Below, one piece after another: positions 25,832 through 34,560 of a stretch of 64,000 nucleotides of DNA. The stretch's first letter is position 1, and the number at the start of each line of letters is the position of its first letter. A program made the position numbers and the translations under genes. This stretch comes from CALCTE01 sp045585835 (GTDB taxonomy: Bacteria > Bacillota > Clostridia > Oscillospirales > CAG-272): contig JAZMZG010000013.1 of the NCBI GenBank assembly GCA_045585835.1, positions 124,001 to 188,000 on the forward strand, read 5' to 3'. Below the pieces are notes generated by a model. That model did not search any database. It saw only the letters and a list, made by a program, of their open reading frames with translations, and was not told the DNA's origin.

Positions 25832-26209
25832 TTAATTTTCAGTATCGGTGATTTCGCTTATATCAATTTCTTCGCCTTCTGCCCAAAGCTTATCAAGCTT
25901 GTAAAAATCTCTTGCTTCTCTTGTGAAAACGTGAACGATAACACTCGCAAAATCAAGTAAGATCCAACCGTCTCTGCCCTCAGCTTTACACTCAATGTCG
26001 AAATTTTGCTTCATTTGAAATTCAACCTCATCGGCAAGTGAGCGAAGTTGAGTTGTTGAGTTTGCGGTGCAGATCACAAAATAATCCGCGAGAGGCGTTT
26101 GCTCTCTGACGCAAATCAGCTTTAGATCAATAGCCTTCTTTGAATCAAGAATTTTTACTATTTCTTCTGCGTTTTTCTTTGCATGTTCTCTTTGTAAAAG
26201 TTCAGACAT
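25832..26209 (-). CDS. rsfS: Ribosome silencing factor RsfS
   Basis: Binds L14 of the large subunit and blocks subunit joining when nutrients are low. The 125 residues show KKAIDLKLICVREQTPLADYFVICTANSTTQLRSLADEV, compressed here as the family core, then EGRDGWILLDFASVIVHVF and FYKLDKLW. AGGAGG precedes the ATG. The order nadD-yqeK-rsfS is conserved in Firmicutes and is kept here. Confidence 0.94.
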   Translation of the reverse strand: MSELLQREHAKKNAEEIVKILDSKKAIDLKLICVREQTPLADYFVICTANSTTQLRSLADEVEFQMKQNFDIECKAEGRDGWILLDFASVIVHVFTREARDFYKLDKLWAEGEEIDISEITDTEN

Positions 26210-26218
26210 ACTTCCTCC

Positions 26219-27433
26219 TTATATATTTGCGAATACAGATTCGTATTCGGCTATCTCTTTTTCAATAAATTTTAAGGCTTTTACAGTTTCGCTATGCGGC
26301 TTTATGCCTTTTTCTGAAAGCTCGCCAATCGTTGAATCAAGAGCTATTTTAACACATTTGTCCAAGTTAATCAATCGTCTTGACAGTGTATTTGAATTTT
26401 TAAGTCCGTCGTAATAAATCTTTCTTAAAGCAACGCATTCCGAAAACGTGCGGGTTTTTTCAATGTAATCCGCAAGGAATATTATTTTATCCAATACGGT
26501 CATATTTTTGGCACCTACCGTATGCCGCCATATAGCGTTATATACAGCGTCGGAAACGTTGAACATTCTTTTTGCAAGTATAGCACCGCTTCTTGAGTGA
26601 AAAAGCTTTTCCGAAGAAAGATCTTCTTTTTGAGGCGGCGTATTTATAGTGGAAAATAAGACGTGATGATCGCTGATATCGGCATTTTTTGTGCAATCAT
26701 GCAATATGGCACAAGTACTAATAAGATTATTCGAAAGATGAGGTGCGGTGTGACTTTTTAGCTCTAAAGCGCATTCTTCAACCGCAAGAGTGTGAAGATA
26801 TCTACTCGTTTTTTCATGTGTTTCGGCATAGCTTTTTAACATTCCAATATCATAATCGGTGTCAATATGATATAAGAGATTCTTATATGCATATTCATAA
26901 ACCTCTTTTGACAGATACATTTTATCAGATTCAAGGTTATGCCTTATTTGACTTGAACTTATCTCAAGCTCATCGAATTCAAGTGTAGATATTTCAATAT
27001 TTGGCGGTAATAATGAATTCGTGCCTTTTCTCTTTGCGTGAACAATATACGACTTTTGTAAAAGCTCTTCTGCTTTATACCAACTTGGAAGCGTCATTAT
27101 CATATCTGTACCGCAAAGAACGTAAACTTTTTTTATTTCGGGGTGGCTTGATAAAATTTGGTTTACGGTATCAACCGTATACGTATTGCCCCCTCTTTTT
27201 ATTTCCATATCGCTGACAACAACCTTATCTGTCGGCATATCTTTAAATGCAAGCTTCGTCATATTAAATCTATGCTCTGCATCTGTAGGCGTTATCGTTG
27301 CTTTATGATAAGGATTATTTGCAGGACAAATATAGAGTTTATCTAAATTATACTCTTTTAAAAATGCCTTTGCAAGTCTTATATGCGCCTTATGCGGCGG
27401 ATTAAAGGTTCCGCCGAATAAACCTATCCTCAT
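26219..27433 (-). CDS. nadD: Fused nicotinate-nucleotide adenylyltransferase (NadD) and HD-domain hydrolase (YqeK)
   Basis: Two enzymes in one 404-residue protein. Residues 1 to about 190 are NadD, which forms deamido-NAD from NaMN and ATP: GLFGGTFNPPHKAHI (dinucleotidyltransferase HxGH region), LCGTDM and ISSSQIRHNL. Residues about 200-404 are YqeK: HTLAVEECA, AILHDCTKN with the metal-binding HD pair (about 246), and FLADYIEKTR. YqeK proteins cleave diadenosine tetraphosphate symmetrically. In B. subtilis these are separate adjacent genes, so this is a fusion of neighbours; no stop codon interrupts the junction. Confidence 0.93.
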   Translation of the reverse strand: MRIGLFGGTFNPPHKAHIRLAKAFLKEYNLDKLYICPANNPYHKATITPTDAEHRFNMTKLAFKDMPTDKVVVSDMEIKRGGNTYTVDTVNQILSSHPEIKKVYVLCGTDMIMTLPSWYKAEELLQKSYIVHAKRKGTNSLLPPNIEISTLEFDELEISSSQIRHNLESDKMYLSKEVYEYAYKNLLYHIDTDYDIGMLKSYAETHEKTSRYLHTLAVEECALELKSHTAPHLSNNLISTCAILHDCTKNADISDHHVLFSTINTPPQKEDLSSEKLFHSRSGAILAKRMFNVSDAVYNAIWRHTVGAKNMTVLDKIIFLADYIEKTRTFSECVALRKIYYDGLKNSNTLSRRLINLDKCVKIALDSTIGELSEKGIKPHSETVKALKFIEKEIAEYESVFANI

Positions 27434-27448
27434 TTGAATTACGCTCCG

Positions 27449-27733
27449 TTATAATTCGATCTTCTTATTGTTCTTGCTTTCTCTGTAAAGCACGAATCTG
27501 TTTCCGACAGAAGCTACGGGAATGCTTTGAGTAGCATTAGCAAGCTCGTTCATAGCTTCTTTTGCAGTGTACGGTGATGTTTCGAGATTGTGAAGCTTTA
27601 TAAGCTCGCGAGCCTCTAACGCATCGTCGACCTGTTTAATCAGATTTTCATTTATACCGCCTTTTCCTACTTGCAGTATTGTATCAATACGGTTTGCAAG
27701 TGAGCGCAGATATGCTCGTTGTTTACTTGTCAT
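27449..27733 (-). CDS. yhbY: CRM-domain RNA-binding protein YhbY
   Basis: Small ribosome-associated RNA-binding protein of 94 residues, linked to maturation of the large subunit. It is a single CRM domain: TSKQRAYLRSLANRIDTILQVGKGGINENLI with the GxxG-type loop GKGG, then ALEARELIKLH. The start overlaps the rdgB stop (ATGA) and the ribosome site AGGAGG lies in the rdgB tail. YhbY next to nadD is the normal Firmicutes order. Confidence 0.92.
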   Translation of the reverse strand: MTSKQRAYLRSLANRIDTILQVGKGGINENLIKQVDDALEARELIKLHNLETSPYTAKEAMNELANATQSIPVASVGNRFVLYRESKNNKKIEL

Positions 27734-28317
27734 TTTATCCTCCTTTTAAGCTCTTTTGCAAATAAGCGCAGAGCTTCTCCTCTATGGCTTATGCTGTTTT
27801 TCTCATCGTCTGTAAGCTCGGCCATTGTCTTTTTAAAGTTAGGCAGATAGAATATGGGATCGTAACCGAAACCGCCGCTGCCTGCCGCATTTTCGGTTAT
27901 TTCACCATCACATCTTCCGAAAACGGCAAACTCATCACCGCTTGGCAGTCTTACTGCAATGCTGCAAGCGTAATATGCTCTTTTATCTGTCTTATCCGAT
28001 AGATTTTCAAGGAGTTTTTTATTGTTCTCTTCATCTTTTCCGTGCTCGCCGCAATATCTTGCGGAATATATACCCGGCTCACCGTGAAGGGCGTTTGCGC
28101 AAATACCGCTGTCATCTGCAATAATTATGTAATCCGAAAACTTTTCTGAAACAGCGTGAACTTTGATGAAAGCGTTTTCCTCAAAGCTTGTGCCGTTTTC
28201 CTCAATCTCATCGGTAAAACCGACGTCGGACAGTGAGTATACCTCAAAATTATCGCCAAGGACTTTACGTACCTCTCTGATTTTTCCTTTATTGTTAGAT
28301 GCAAGTATGATTTTCAT
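27730..28317 (-). CDS. rdgB: XTP/dITP diphosphatase (RdgB/HAM1 family)
   Basis: House-cleaning pyrophosphatase that removes ITP, dITP and XTP from nucleotide pools. The 195 residues show ILASNNKGKIREV at the start, ADDSGICANALHGEPGIYSARY (catalytic Asp pair region), GSGGFGYDPIF and ISHRGEALR near the end. I chose the ATG at 28317; an in-frame GTG at 28326 is part of the ribosome site and the ftsY tail. Confidence 0.95.
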   Translation of the reverse strand: MKIILASNNKGKIREVRKVLGDNFEVYSLSDVGFTDEIEENGTSFEENAFIKVHAVSEKFSDYIIIADDSGICANALHGEPGIYSARYCGEHGKDEENNKKLLENLSDKTDKRAYYACSIAVRLPSGDEFAVFGRCDGEITENAAGSGGFGYDPIFYLPNFKKTMAELTDDEKNSISHRGEALRLFAKELKRRIK

Positions 28318-28318
28318 A

Positions 28319-29230
28319 TTATTCACCGAATATAGCCTTTACAAAATCTTCGCCGGAAAATTCCTGTAGATCGTCTATGCCTTCACCAACCCCGATATAT
28401 TTAACAGGCACTTTTAGTTCGGAGCATATAGAAAATACTACACCGCCTTTTGCCGTTCCGTCCATTTTTGTCAGAACAAGACCCGTTATATCGGCAACAC
28501 TGCTGAATTCCTTTGCCTGAATGTATGCGTTTTGTCCCGTTGAGCCGTCAAGAACGAGTAAAGTTTCTCTTTCGGCTTCGGGATATTCTTTGTCAATGAC
28601 TCTGTTGATTTTAGCAAGTTCGTTCATAAGATTTTGCTTGTTATGAAGTCTTCCTGCCGTGTCAACTATAAGTATATCGTTTTTTCTTGCTTTCATGGCG
28701 GCAATTGAGTCAAAAACGACTGATGCGGGATCTGAATTTTCCTCGTGCTTGATTATTCCTACATTTGAGCGTTTTGCCCATACGGCAAGTTGATCAATAG
28801 CGGCGGCTCGGAATGTATCGGCGGCAGCAAGTAAAACTTTTTTTCCTTGCTTTGTAAATATGCTTGTAAGTTTACCGATCGAAGTAGTTTTCCCCACTCC
28901 GTTGACACCGATAACAAGAATTACGGTGGGTTTATCGTAAGATATCTTACTGTCGGCATTTTCGCATATCATTTCGGACATTATTGTGTAAAGTTCGGAT
29001 TTTGCCACGTCTGTTTCGTTTATCTTTTTTTCTTTCACTCTTTCTCGCAGTTCGTCCAAAATGTTTTCGGTTGCCAATACGCCGAGATCGGCTTCGATTA
29101 AGGTTTCCTCAAGTTCATCATACAGATCGTCATCAAGTTTTTTGAATGCACTGAAGATATCGTCTATACGTCCGACAAGAGCATCCTTTGTCTTTTTCAA
29201 ACCGTTTCTTAATGAATCAAAAAATCCCAT
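28319..29230 (-). CDS. ftsY: Signal recognition particle receptor FtsY
   Basis: SRP receptor GTPase that docks SRP-ribosome complexes at the membrane. The 303 residues contain the N helical domain and the G domain with GVNGVGKTTSIGKL (P-loop, about 106), DTFRAAAIDQL, DTAGRLHNKQNLM and TKMDGTAKGG. The long acidic A domain of E. coli FtsY is missing, as usual in Firmicutes. It lies 9 bases after smc, the same smc-ftsY pairing as in B. subtilis. Confidence 0.97.
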   Translation of the reverse strand: MGFFDSLRNGLKKTKDALVGRIDDIFSAFKKLDDDLYDELEETLIEADLGVLATENILDELRERVKEKKINETDVAKSELYTIMSEMICENADSKISYDKPTVILVIGVNGVGKTTSIGKLTSIFTKQGKKVLLAAADTFRAAAIDQLAVWAKRSNVGIIKHEENSDPASVVFDSIAAMKARKNDILIVDTAGRLHNKQNLMNELAKINRVIDKEYPEAERETLLVLDGSTGQNAYIQAKEFSSVADITGLVLTKMDGTAKGGVVFSICSELKVPVKYIGVGEGIDDLQEFSGEDFVKAIFGE

Positions 29231-29239
29231 TATTACCTC

Positions 29240-32200
29240 TTACAATTTAATTCCGAGCTTATTCTCAACTTCGTCAACACTTATCGTCAAATATTTAGAT
29301 ATACCTTTTTCTTGCATTGTGATACCGTAGAGTATATCTGCAACGTTCATAGTTCCTCTTCTGTGAGTGATCATAATAAACTGCGTTTTTTCGCAGAAGC
29401 GCTTTGCATATTGAGCGAATCTGTCGACGTTTACGTCGTCAAGCGCAGATTCGATTTCGTCCATAATGCAGAAAGGAGTCGGAGAAACAGCTATAAGCGC
29501 AAAATATATGGATATCGAAATCAGCGAGCGCTCTCCGCCCGAAAGAAGCTGAATATTGTTAACTGTTTTTCCGGGAGGTTGTGCAAAAATGTCTATATCG
29601 CCGTCAATAATATCGTCATCGTCTGCAAAGCATATCTCTGCCTTTCCTCCACCAAACAGCTCTTTAAAGATTCTTGTGAAGTTATCGTTTATGCTTACCA
29701 TAGCTTCTTTAAGAATACGTTTCATATCGGAATCTAAGTTTTCAATTATACCCTCAAGTTCTTGTTTTGATTTGGTTAAATCTCCGACTTGTTCAGAAAG
29801 AAAATCATATCTTTCTTTTAGCTCTGCATATTCGCTTACTGCGTTAAGATTAACAGAACCGAGCTTCTTAATTTCACCTTTAAGGAATGAAAGACGTTTA
29901 GTTGTTTCGGATTTGTTTTCGATAACTATTCTTACTTCAGCTGCAGTTGTATACGTAAGATCGTATGTGTCGAAAAGTCTTGAAATAAGTCGGTCGTGTT
30001 CAGACTGACCGCTTTCAAGCTTGGTTTCTGCCTTGGTGAAATCACGAACCAAATTCTCTTTTTCAGCGTAGCATTTTTTAAGCTTTACCGAATATTCGGT
30101 TATCTTTTTGTCGAACTCGAGATTTGCCGCATCAAGCTCCTTGACGGCAAGCTGCATTTTATTGTAATGCTCGTCGCCACCATCAATTTCGGAACTTACC
30201 GTTGCAATTTCTTCTTTTGAAGAAGCAATCTTATTTTCTATCTCTGTAAGCTGTTTTACATAGCTTTGCATTTTATCGCTGTCAAGTTCGAGATTCTGTG
30301 TTAGAGCAACGAGTGAAAATTGAGTATTTTCAAGATCCTTAAGCGACTCGGCAAGCTCTATTTTCATAGTATAGACACGATTTTGCAAAGTATCCTTTTC
30401 GGCTTGAAGCTCTTGTTGTTTTTGACGCAGATCGGAGTATGCCTCATCGTTGTTTTTGAGAGAATCTTCCGTTTCTGCAATTTTTGCCGATAAATCTTTA
30501 ATCAGCTGTTCTTTGTCTGCAATTTCTTGCAAAAGCTTATCTTTTTCGGCGTACATTTCATTACGTCTTTCAGCATCGCCCTCGATATTTTCATCAATTG
30601 CAGCAAGCTCTGCTGTAATTGCGGAAAGTTCAGTCTTAAGATTGATTATATTTGCGTTAAGAATTGAAATTTCTTCTTCAAGTCTTGACTTATTTGCTGT
30701 TTCCTTTGCAATATTCTTTTGATGCTCTTCAATTTCACTTGTGAGAGAATTAAGCTCCGAGTTTAACTTATCGATATCGGCACTTCTTGTAAGCATTCCG
30801 GTTTTTACTGAAATGCTTCCGCCTGTGAAACTACCGCCGGAGTTTATAACTTGTCCGTCTAAAGAAACGACCTTATATCTGTACCCACCCGATTTAGCTA
30901 TTCTTGCCGCACTGTCAATGTTATCTGCAATAACAGTTCTTCCAAGCAGATATTTTACTATGCCATCGTACTTTTTATCATAGCTTACAAGCTCTGAAGC
31001 AATACCGACAAATCCGTTTTTCTCGGATATTTCACTTGTTCCCAATGATTTTCCGTTTATCGTAGCGATTGGCAAGAACGTCGCTCTGCCGGATTTTGTG
31101 TTTTTTAATTCATTTATTGCGCTTTTTGCTGCATTTTCGTTATCCGTAACAATATTTTGAGCAGCCGCACCCAAAGCAACTTCCAAAGCAACAGCATATT
31201 TTTCAGCAGTCGATATAAGCTTTGATACAGGTCCGTGGATACCGAAGAGCTTTTTTGCGCTTACAGCTTGCATTACTGCCTTTACGCTGTAAGCATAACC
31301 TTCAAGCATATTGTCCATTCGCTTTAGCATATCTATATGCTTGCCGGTTTCGGCACGCTTTAAAAGCTTATCTTGAAGCTTGGCACCTGTTTTTGAAATT
31401 TTTTCATTAACATTGTCAAGTTCAGCAGTACGTGCATTCAAAATATTAAGCTTTTCTGTAAGTAACGCTTCTTTTTCAGCTTTAAAATTTTTTGCATTAT
31501 TGTATCGCTCGGTGTATACGGAATTTAAGTGGCCTTCGTTTGCATCAGCATTATTAAGCTCATCTATACGAAGCTTGAGCTGTCCAACGGCGGTTTCGGC
31601 ACTCGTTTTTTGCATTTTGAGGTCGGTAATATCACCGCTGCTGAGTTCTTTTTTAAGTGCAAGATTTCCTATCTCAAAATCGAGATTAAAAAGCTTTGAA
31701 GAAATAGAGTTCATTTGTTCTTCGGAAGTTTTTATTTCTTTTTCAAGTTCAGTAGTTTTATCTCCGAGCTTTCCCGTCTTTTCATATTCCGAATCAAAAA
31801 GTTCCTTTTCACCTTTAAGCTTTTTATTAAGTTCGGCTGTCAATGAATTTATATCGGAAAGTCTCTCTTCAAAGTGAGCAAGGTCGTTTTGTAAAATACT
31901 CTTTCTTTCGGAAAGCTCGCTCATATGATGCTCGTGATTCTTAATTCCTTCGCGGTTTTCCTCTATTTTTTCATTGTTCCCCTGTATTTGCTTACGCAAA
32001 TCTTCGGTGCCCGTTTCGCATTCTTTTATTTCGTTTTCGCAGATTTCGAGCTTTCTTTTTGCACTTTCATATGCGTTTTGTATCTTTTCTTTTTCATGGG
32101 ATAAGCTATCTATTTCGTCCATCCAAAGAGATACTTCAAGTGTCTTCGCTTCTCCGTAAAGAACAAGATATTTTTCGGTTTTTTCGGCTTCCTTTCGCAT

Positions 32201-32812
32201 AGGTTCAACACGGGAAGTGATCTCGCCGAGTATATCCGTAAGTCTTACGAGATTGTCTGCGGTAGCACTCAAATTCTTTTCGGCATCCTTCTTTTTATGC
32301 TTATACTTTGATATACCTGCCGCTTCGTCTATCATTTCGCGGCGTGTATCACTTTTTGAAGAAAGAATTTCTGCAACTTGACCTTGTCCTATAATGGAGT
32401 ATCCGTCTCTTCCGATACCGGTATCCAAGAATAATTCATAAATGTCTTTTAGTCTTACTTCTTTTTTGTTTATATAATATTCACTGTTTCCGCTTCTTGA
32501 GTAGTGGCGGGTAACGATTACCTCTTCGCTGTCATTTTTAAGACCGCCGTCACTGTTGTCCATACATAAAGATACTTCGGCAAAGCTTGCGGGGCTTCTT
32601 CCCTGCGCACCGCTGAAAATGACGTCTTCCATTTTTGAGCCTCGAAGGCTCTTTGAGCTTATTTCGCCCAAAACCCATCTGATTGCATCGGAAACGTTTG
32701 ATTTACCGCTTCCGTTGGGGCCAACTATGGTCGTTATTCCTTTGCCAAAGTAAAATCTCGTGGTATCTACAAAGGATTTGAATCCTTGCATTTCAACATA
32801 TTTTAAATACAA
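29240..32812 (-). CDS. smc: Chromosome partition protein SMC
   Basis: Core ATPase of bacterial condensin, 1190 residues. N-terminal head with Walker A GPNGSGKSN (about 32), long coiled coil, hinge at roughly 500-640 (GIHGPVSKLI ... GRATFLP), second coiled coil, and C-terminal head with the signature LLSGGERS and Walker B CIMDEIESALDD. Its partners ScpA and ScpB are encoded at 7400-8781. I chose TTG at 32812: GAGGTG lies about 5 bases upstream and YLKYVEMQGFKSF fits the family start. It is coupled to rnc upstream and ftsY downstream. Confidence 0.98.
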   Translation of the reverse strand: MYLKYVEMQGFKSFVDTTRFYFGKGITTIVGPNGSGKSNVSDAIRWVLGEISSKSLRGSKMEDVIFSGAQGRSPASFAEVSLCMDNSDGGLKNDSEEVIVTRHYSRSGNSEYYINKKEVRLKDIYELFLDTGIGRDGYSIIGQGQVAEILSSKSDTRREMIDEAAGISKYKHKKKDAEKNLSATADNLVRLTDILGEITSRVEPMRKEAEKTEKYLVLYGEAKTLEVSLWMDEIDSLSHEKEKIQNAYESAKRKLEICENEIKECETGTEDLRKQIQGNNEKIEENREGIKNHEHHMSELSERKSILQNDLAHFEERLSDINSLTAELNKKLKGEKELFDSEYEKTGKLGDKTTELEKEIKTSEEQMNSISSKLFNLDFEIGNLALKKELSSGDITDLKMQKTSAETAVGQLKLRIDELNNADANEGHLNSVYTERYNNAKNFKAEKEALLTEKLNILNARTAELDNVNEKISKTGAKLQDKLLKRAETGKHIDMLKRMDNMLEGYAYSVKAVMQAVSAKKLFGIHGPVSKLISTAEKYAVALEVALGAAAQNIVTDNENAAKSAINELKNTKSGRATFLPIATINGKSLGTSEISEKNGFVGIASELVSYDKKYDGIVKYLLGRTVIADNIDSAARIAKSGGYRYKVVSLDGQVINSGGSFTGGSISVKTGMLTRSADIDKLNSELNSLTSEIEEHQKNIAKETANKSRLEEEISILNANIINLKTELSAITAELAAIDENIEGDAERRNEMYAEKDKLLQEIADKEQLIKDLSAKIAETEDSLKNNDEAYSDLRQKQQELQAEKDTLQNRVYTMKIELAESLKDLENTQFSLVALTQNLELDSDKMQSYVKQLTEIENKIASSKEEIATVSSEIDGGDEHYNKMQLAVKELDAANLEFDKKITEYSVKLKKCYAEKENLVRDFTKAETKLESGQSEHDRLISRLFDTYDLTYTTAAEVRIVIENKSETTKRLSFLKGEIKKLGSVNLNAVSEYAELKERYDFLSEQVGDLTKSKQELEGIIENLDSDMKRILKEAMVSINDNFTRIFKELFGGGKAEICFADDDDIIDGDIDIFAQPPGKTVNNIQLLSGGERSLISISIYFALIAVSPTPFCIMDEIESALDDVNVDRFAQYAKRFCEKTQFIMITHRRGTMNVADILYGITMQEKGISKYLTISVDEVENKLGIKL

Positions 32813-32829
32813 AATAGCACCTCAAATTT

Positions 32830-33555
32830 TTATTTTCCGTTTATGCTGCCAAACAGTATAAGTGCCTCTTTTGCCGCCTGCTGTTCGGCTTCTCTTTTTG
32901 TTCTTCCCGTGCCTTTTCCGATTATGTTGCGGTTTAACTTTGCAACCATAACAAAAGTTTTGTCGTGATCGGGGCCAATTTCATCTACAAGCTCGTATTC
33001 AAGCAATTCACCCGGCGCCTGCTGTACGAGATGTTGAAGCTGAGACTTATAATCTTCTACTTTTTCGGTATTCATTATGGCGCTGATTTTATCACGCAGA
33101 TTATTCATAATAAACTCTGCGCAAAATTGCATACCACTATCTCTGAACATAGCCGCAATTATTGCTTCCACAACGTCCGCAAGAACGCTCTTTCTTTCGC
33201 GTCCACCTGTATATTCTTCACCTTTACCAAGTAATATAAATTTTCCCAAGTTTAATTTCTTGGCTATTTCATAAAGACTGTCTTCGCAAACGACGGCCGC
33301 TCGCAGTTTCGTAAGCTCACCTTCCGGACAGTCGGGGAAATTTTCGCATATGTATTCGGATACTACAAACGAAAGGATCGAATCTCCAAAAAATTCGAGC
33401 CGCTCATAAGAACGTATCTTTGCTTGAAAATCGTGCTGAGCGTTTGCTTCATTTGCAAACGAACTGTGAGTAAGCGCTCGAATCAATAAATTTTTGTTTT
33501 TGAAAGAATAATTTATCTTCTTTTCGAGCTGTAAAAGCTCTTTATTACTTAACAT
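32830..33555 (-). CDS. rnc: Ribonuclease III
   Basis: Double-strand-specific endoribonuclease that processes rRNA and mRNA. The 241 residues have ALTHSSFANE, the signature ERLEFFGDSILSFVVSEYI (about 37-55), ADVVEAIIAAMFRDSG with the second acidic cluster, and a C-terminal dsRNA-binding domain (DYKSQLQHLVQ ... AEQQAAKEALIL). I chose ATG at 33555, with GAGG 9 bases upstream. It overlaps the end of plsX by 11 bases. In most Firmicutes acpP lies between plsX and rnc; here it is missing. Confidence 0.96.
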   Translation of the reverse strand: MLSNKELLQLEKKINYSFKNKNLLIRALTHSSFANEANAQHDFQAKIRSYERLEFFGDSILSFVVSEYICENFPDCPEGELTKLRAAVVCEDSLYEIAKKLNLGKFILLGKGEEYTGGRERKSVLADVVEAIIAAMFRDSGMQFCAEFIMNNLRDKISAIMNTEKVEDYKSQLQHLVQQAPGELLEYELVDEIGPDHDKTFVMVAKLNRNIIGKGTGRTKREAEQQAAKEALILFGSINGK

Positions 33556-34552
33556 TTTCAACTACCTCGCCGTCAAGGTTGCTTGTTATCTTATCAATAA
33601 GACCGCTTTCCACGAGCTTTATCGCTTGAGCAACCGTATGGTATATTGCGATTTTATCGGAGCTTCCGTGTGCTTTGAGCACAGTTTTTTTGACTCCCAA
33701 GAAAGGAGCGCCGCCGTAAATTCTGTAATCGAGGGAGGCTTTAAAATCATTGACCTTCTTTTTAACGAGTAGATAAGCAATAGCCGATAAAATTCCGCTT
33801 TTAAACATCTTTTTAATTTCGGCACCGAAATATTTTCCGCCACCCTCCAAAGCTTTAAGCGCGATATTGCCCGAAAATCCGTCGGTGACTACCACGTCGC
33901 AATCTTTGCCGTAAAGATCTCTGCCTTCAATATTGCCGATAAAGTTTATATTTTCGTTAGCTTTCAAAAGCTTATACGCCTCTTTGTGTTCGGGCGTGCC
34001 CTTTGACTGTTCAGTACCGTTATTTAAAAGTGCCACTCTTGGTGCTTCGATACCGAAGGCGCAGTTCATATATATGCTTCCCATCGTAGCATATTGAGAA
34101 AGATATTCCGCTTTAAACTCGGAATTTGCGCCGGAGTCTAAAAACAACTTTCTTCCAAATGGAATAACACTTGCAAGAGCGGCTCTCTTAATGCCTTTTA
34201 TTCTTTTAACGATGAGGCTCGCACCGCATAAAAGCGCACCTGAATTTCCGGCGCTTATCATTGCATCCCCTTCGCCGTTTGCGAGAAGATCAAACGCAAG
34301 TCCCATAGAGGTCGTACGCTTTTCTTTCAGTATTGACGTCGGTTCATCACACATCGTTATAATGTCCGATGTGTGAACAATATTTATAAGCTTATTGTCT
34401 TGGGCATTTACATCACGAAGGCATTTTTTGATTTTTTCTTCATCGCCCGTAAAAAGTATTTCGACGTTAAACTCGTTTGCCGCCTCTACTGCACCGTAAA
34501 CTATCTGTTCGGGCGCATTATCGCCGCTCATTGCATCAATAATTATTCTCAT
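33545..34552 (-). CDS. plsX: Phosphate acyltransferase PlsX
   Basis: Converts acyl-ACP to acyl-phosphate, the first step of phospholipid synthesis by the PlsX-PlsY route at the membrane. The 335 residues begin IIIDAMSGDNAPEQIV, and contain MGLAFDLLANGEGDAMISAGNSGALL (shortened family motif), FLDSGAN, MGSIYMNCAFGIEAPRVALLNNGTE and VVTDGFSGNIALKALEG. It follows trmFO by 8 bases. Upstream rpmF and fapR, and downstream acpP, common neighbours elsewhere, are absent. Confidence 0.96.
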   Translation of the reverse strand: MRIIIDAMSGDNAPEQIVYGAVEAANEFNVEILFTGDEEKIKKCLRDVNAQDNKLINIVHTSDIITMCDEPTSILKEKRTTSMGLAFDLLANGEGDAMISAGNSGALLCGASLIVKRIKGIKRAALASVIPFGRKLFLDSGANSEFKAEYLSQYATMGSIYMNCAFGIEAPRVALLNNGTEQSKGTPEHKEAYKLLKANENINFIGNIEGRDLYGKDCDVVVTDGFSGNIALKALEGGGKYFGAEIKKMFKSGILSAIAYLLVKKKVNDFKASLDYRIYGGAPFLGVKKTVLKAHGSSDKIAIYHTVAQAIKLVESGLIDKITSNLDGEVVENVK

Positions 34553-34560
34553 AATTCACC

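Noticed and set aside
29556..31877. Several Ser-rich plus-strand frames antisense to smc
   Set aside because: Serine-rich mirrors of the coiled-coil Glu/Leu codons; no start signals.
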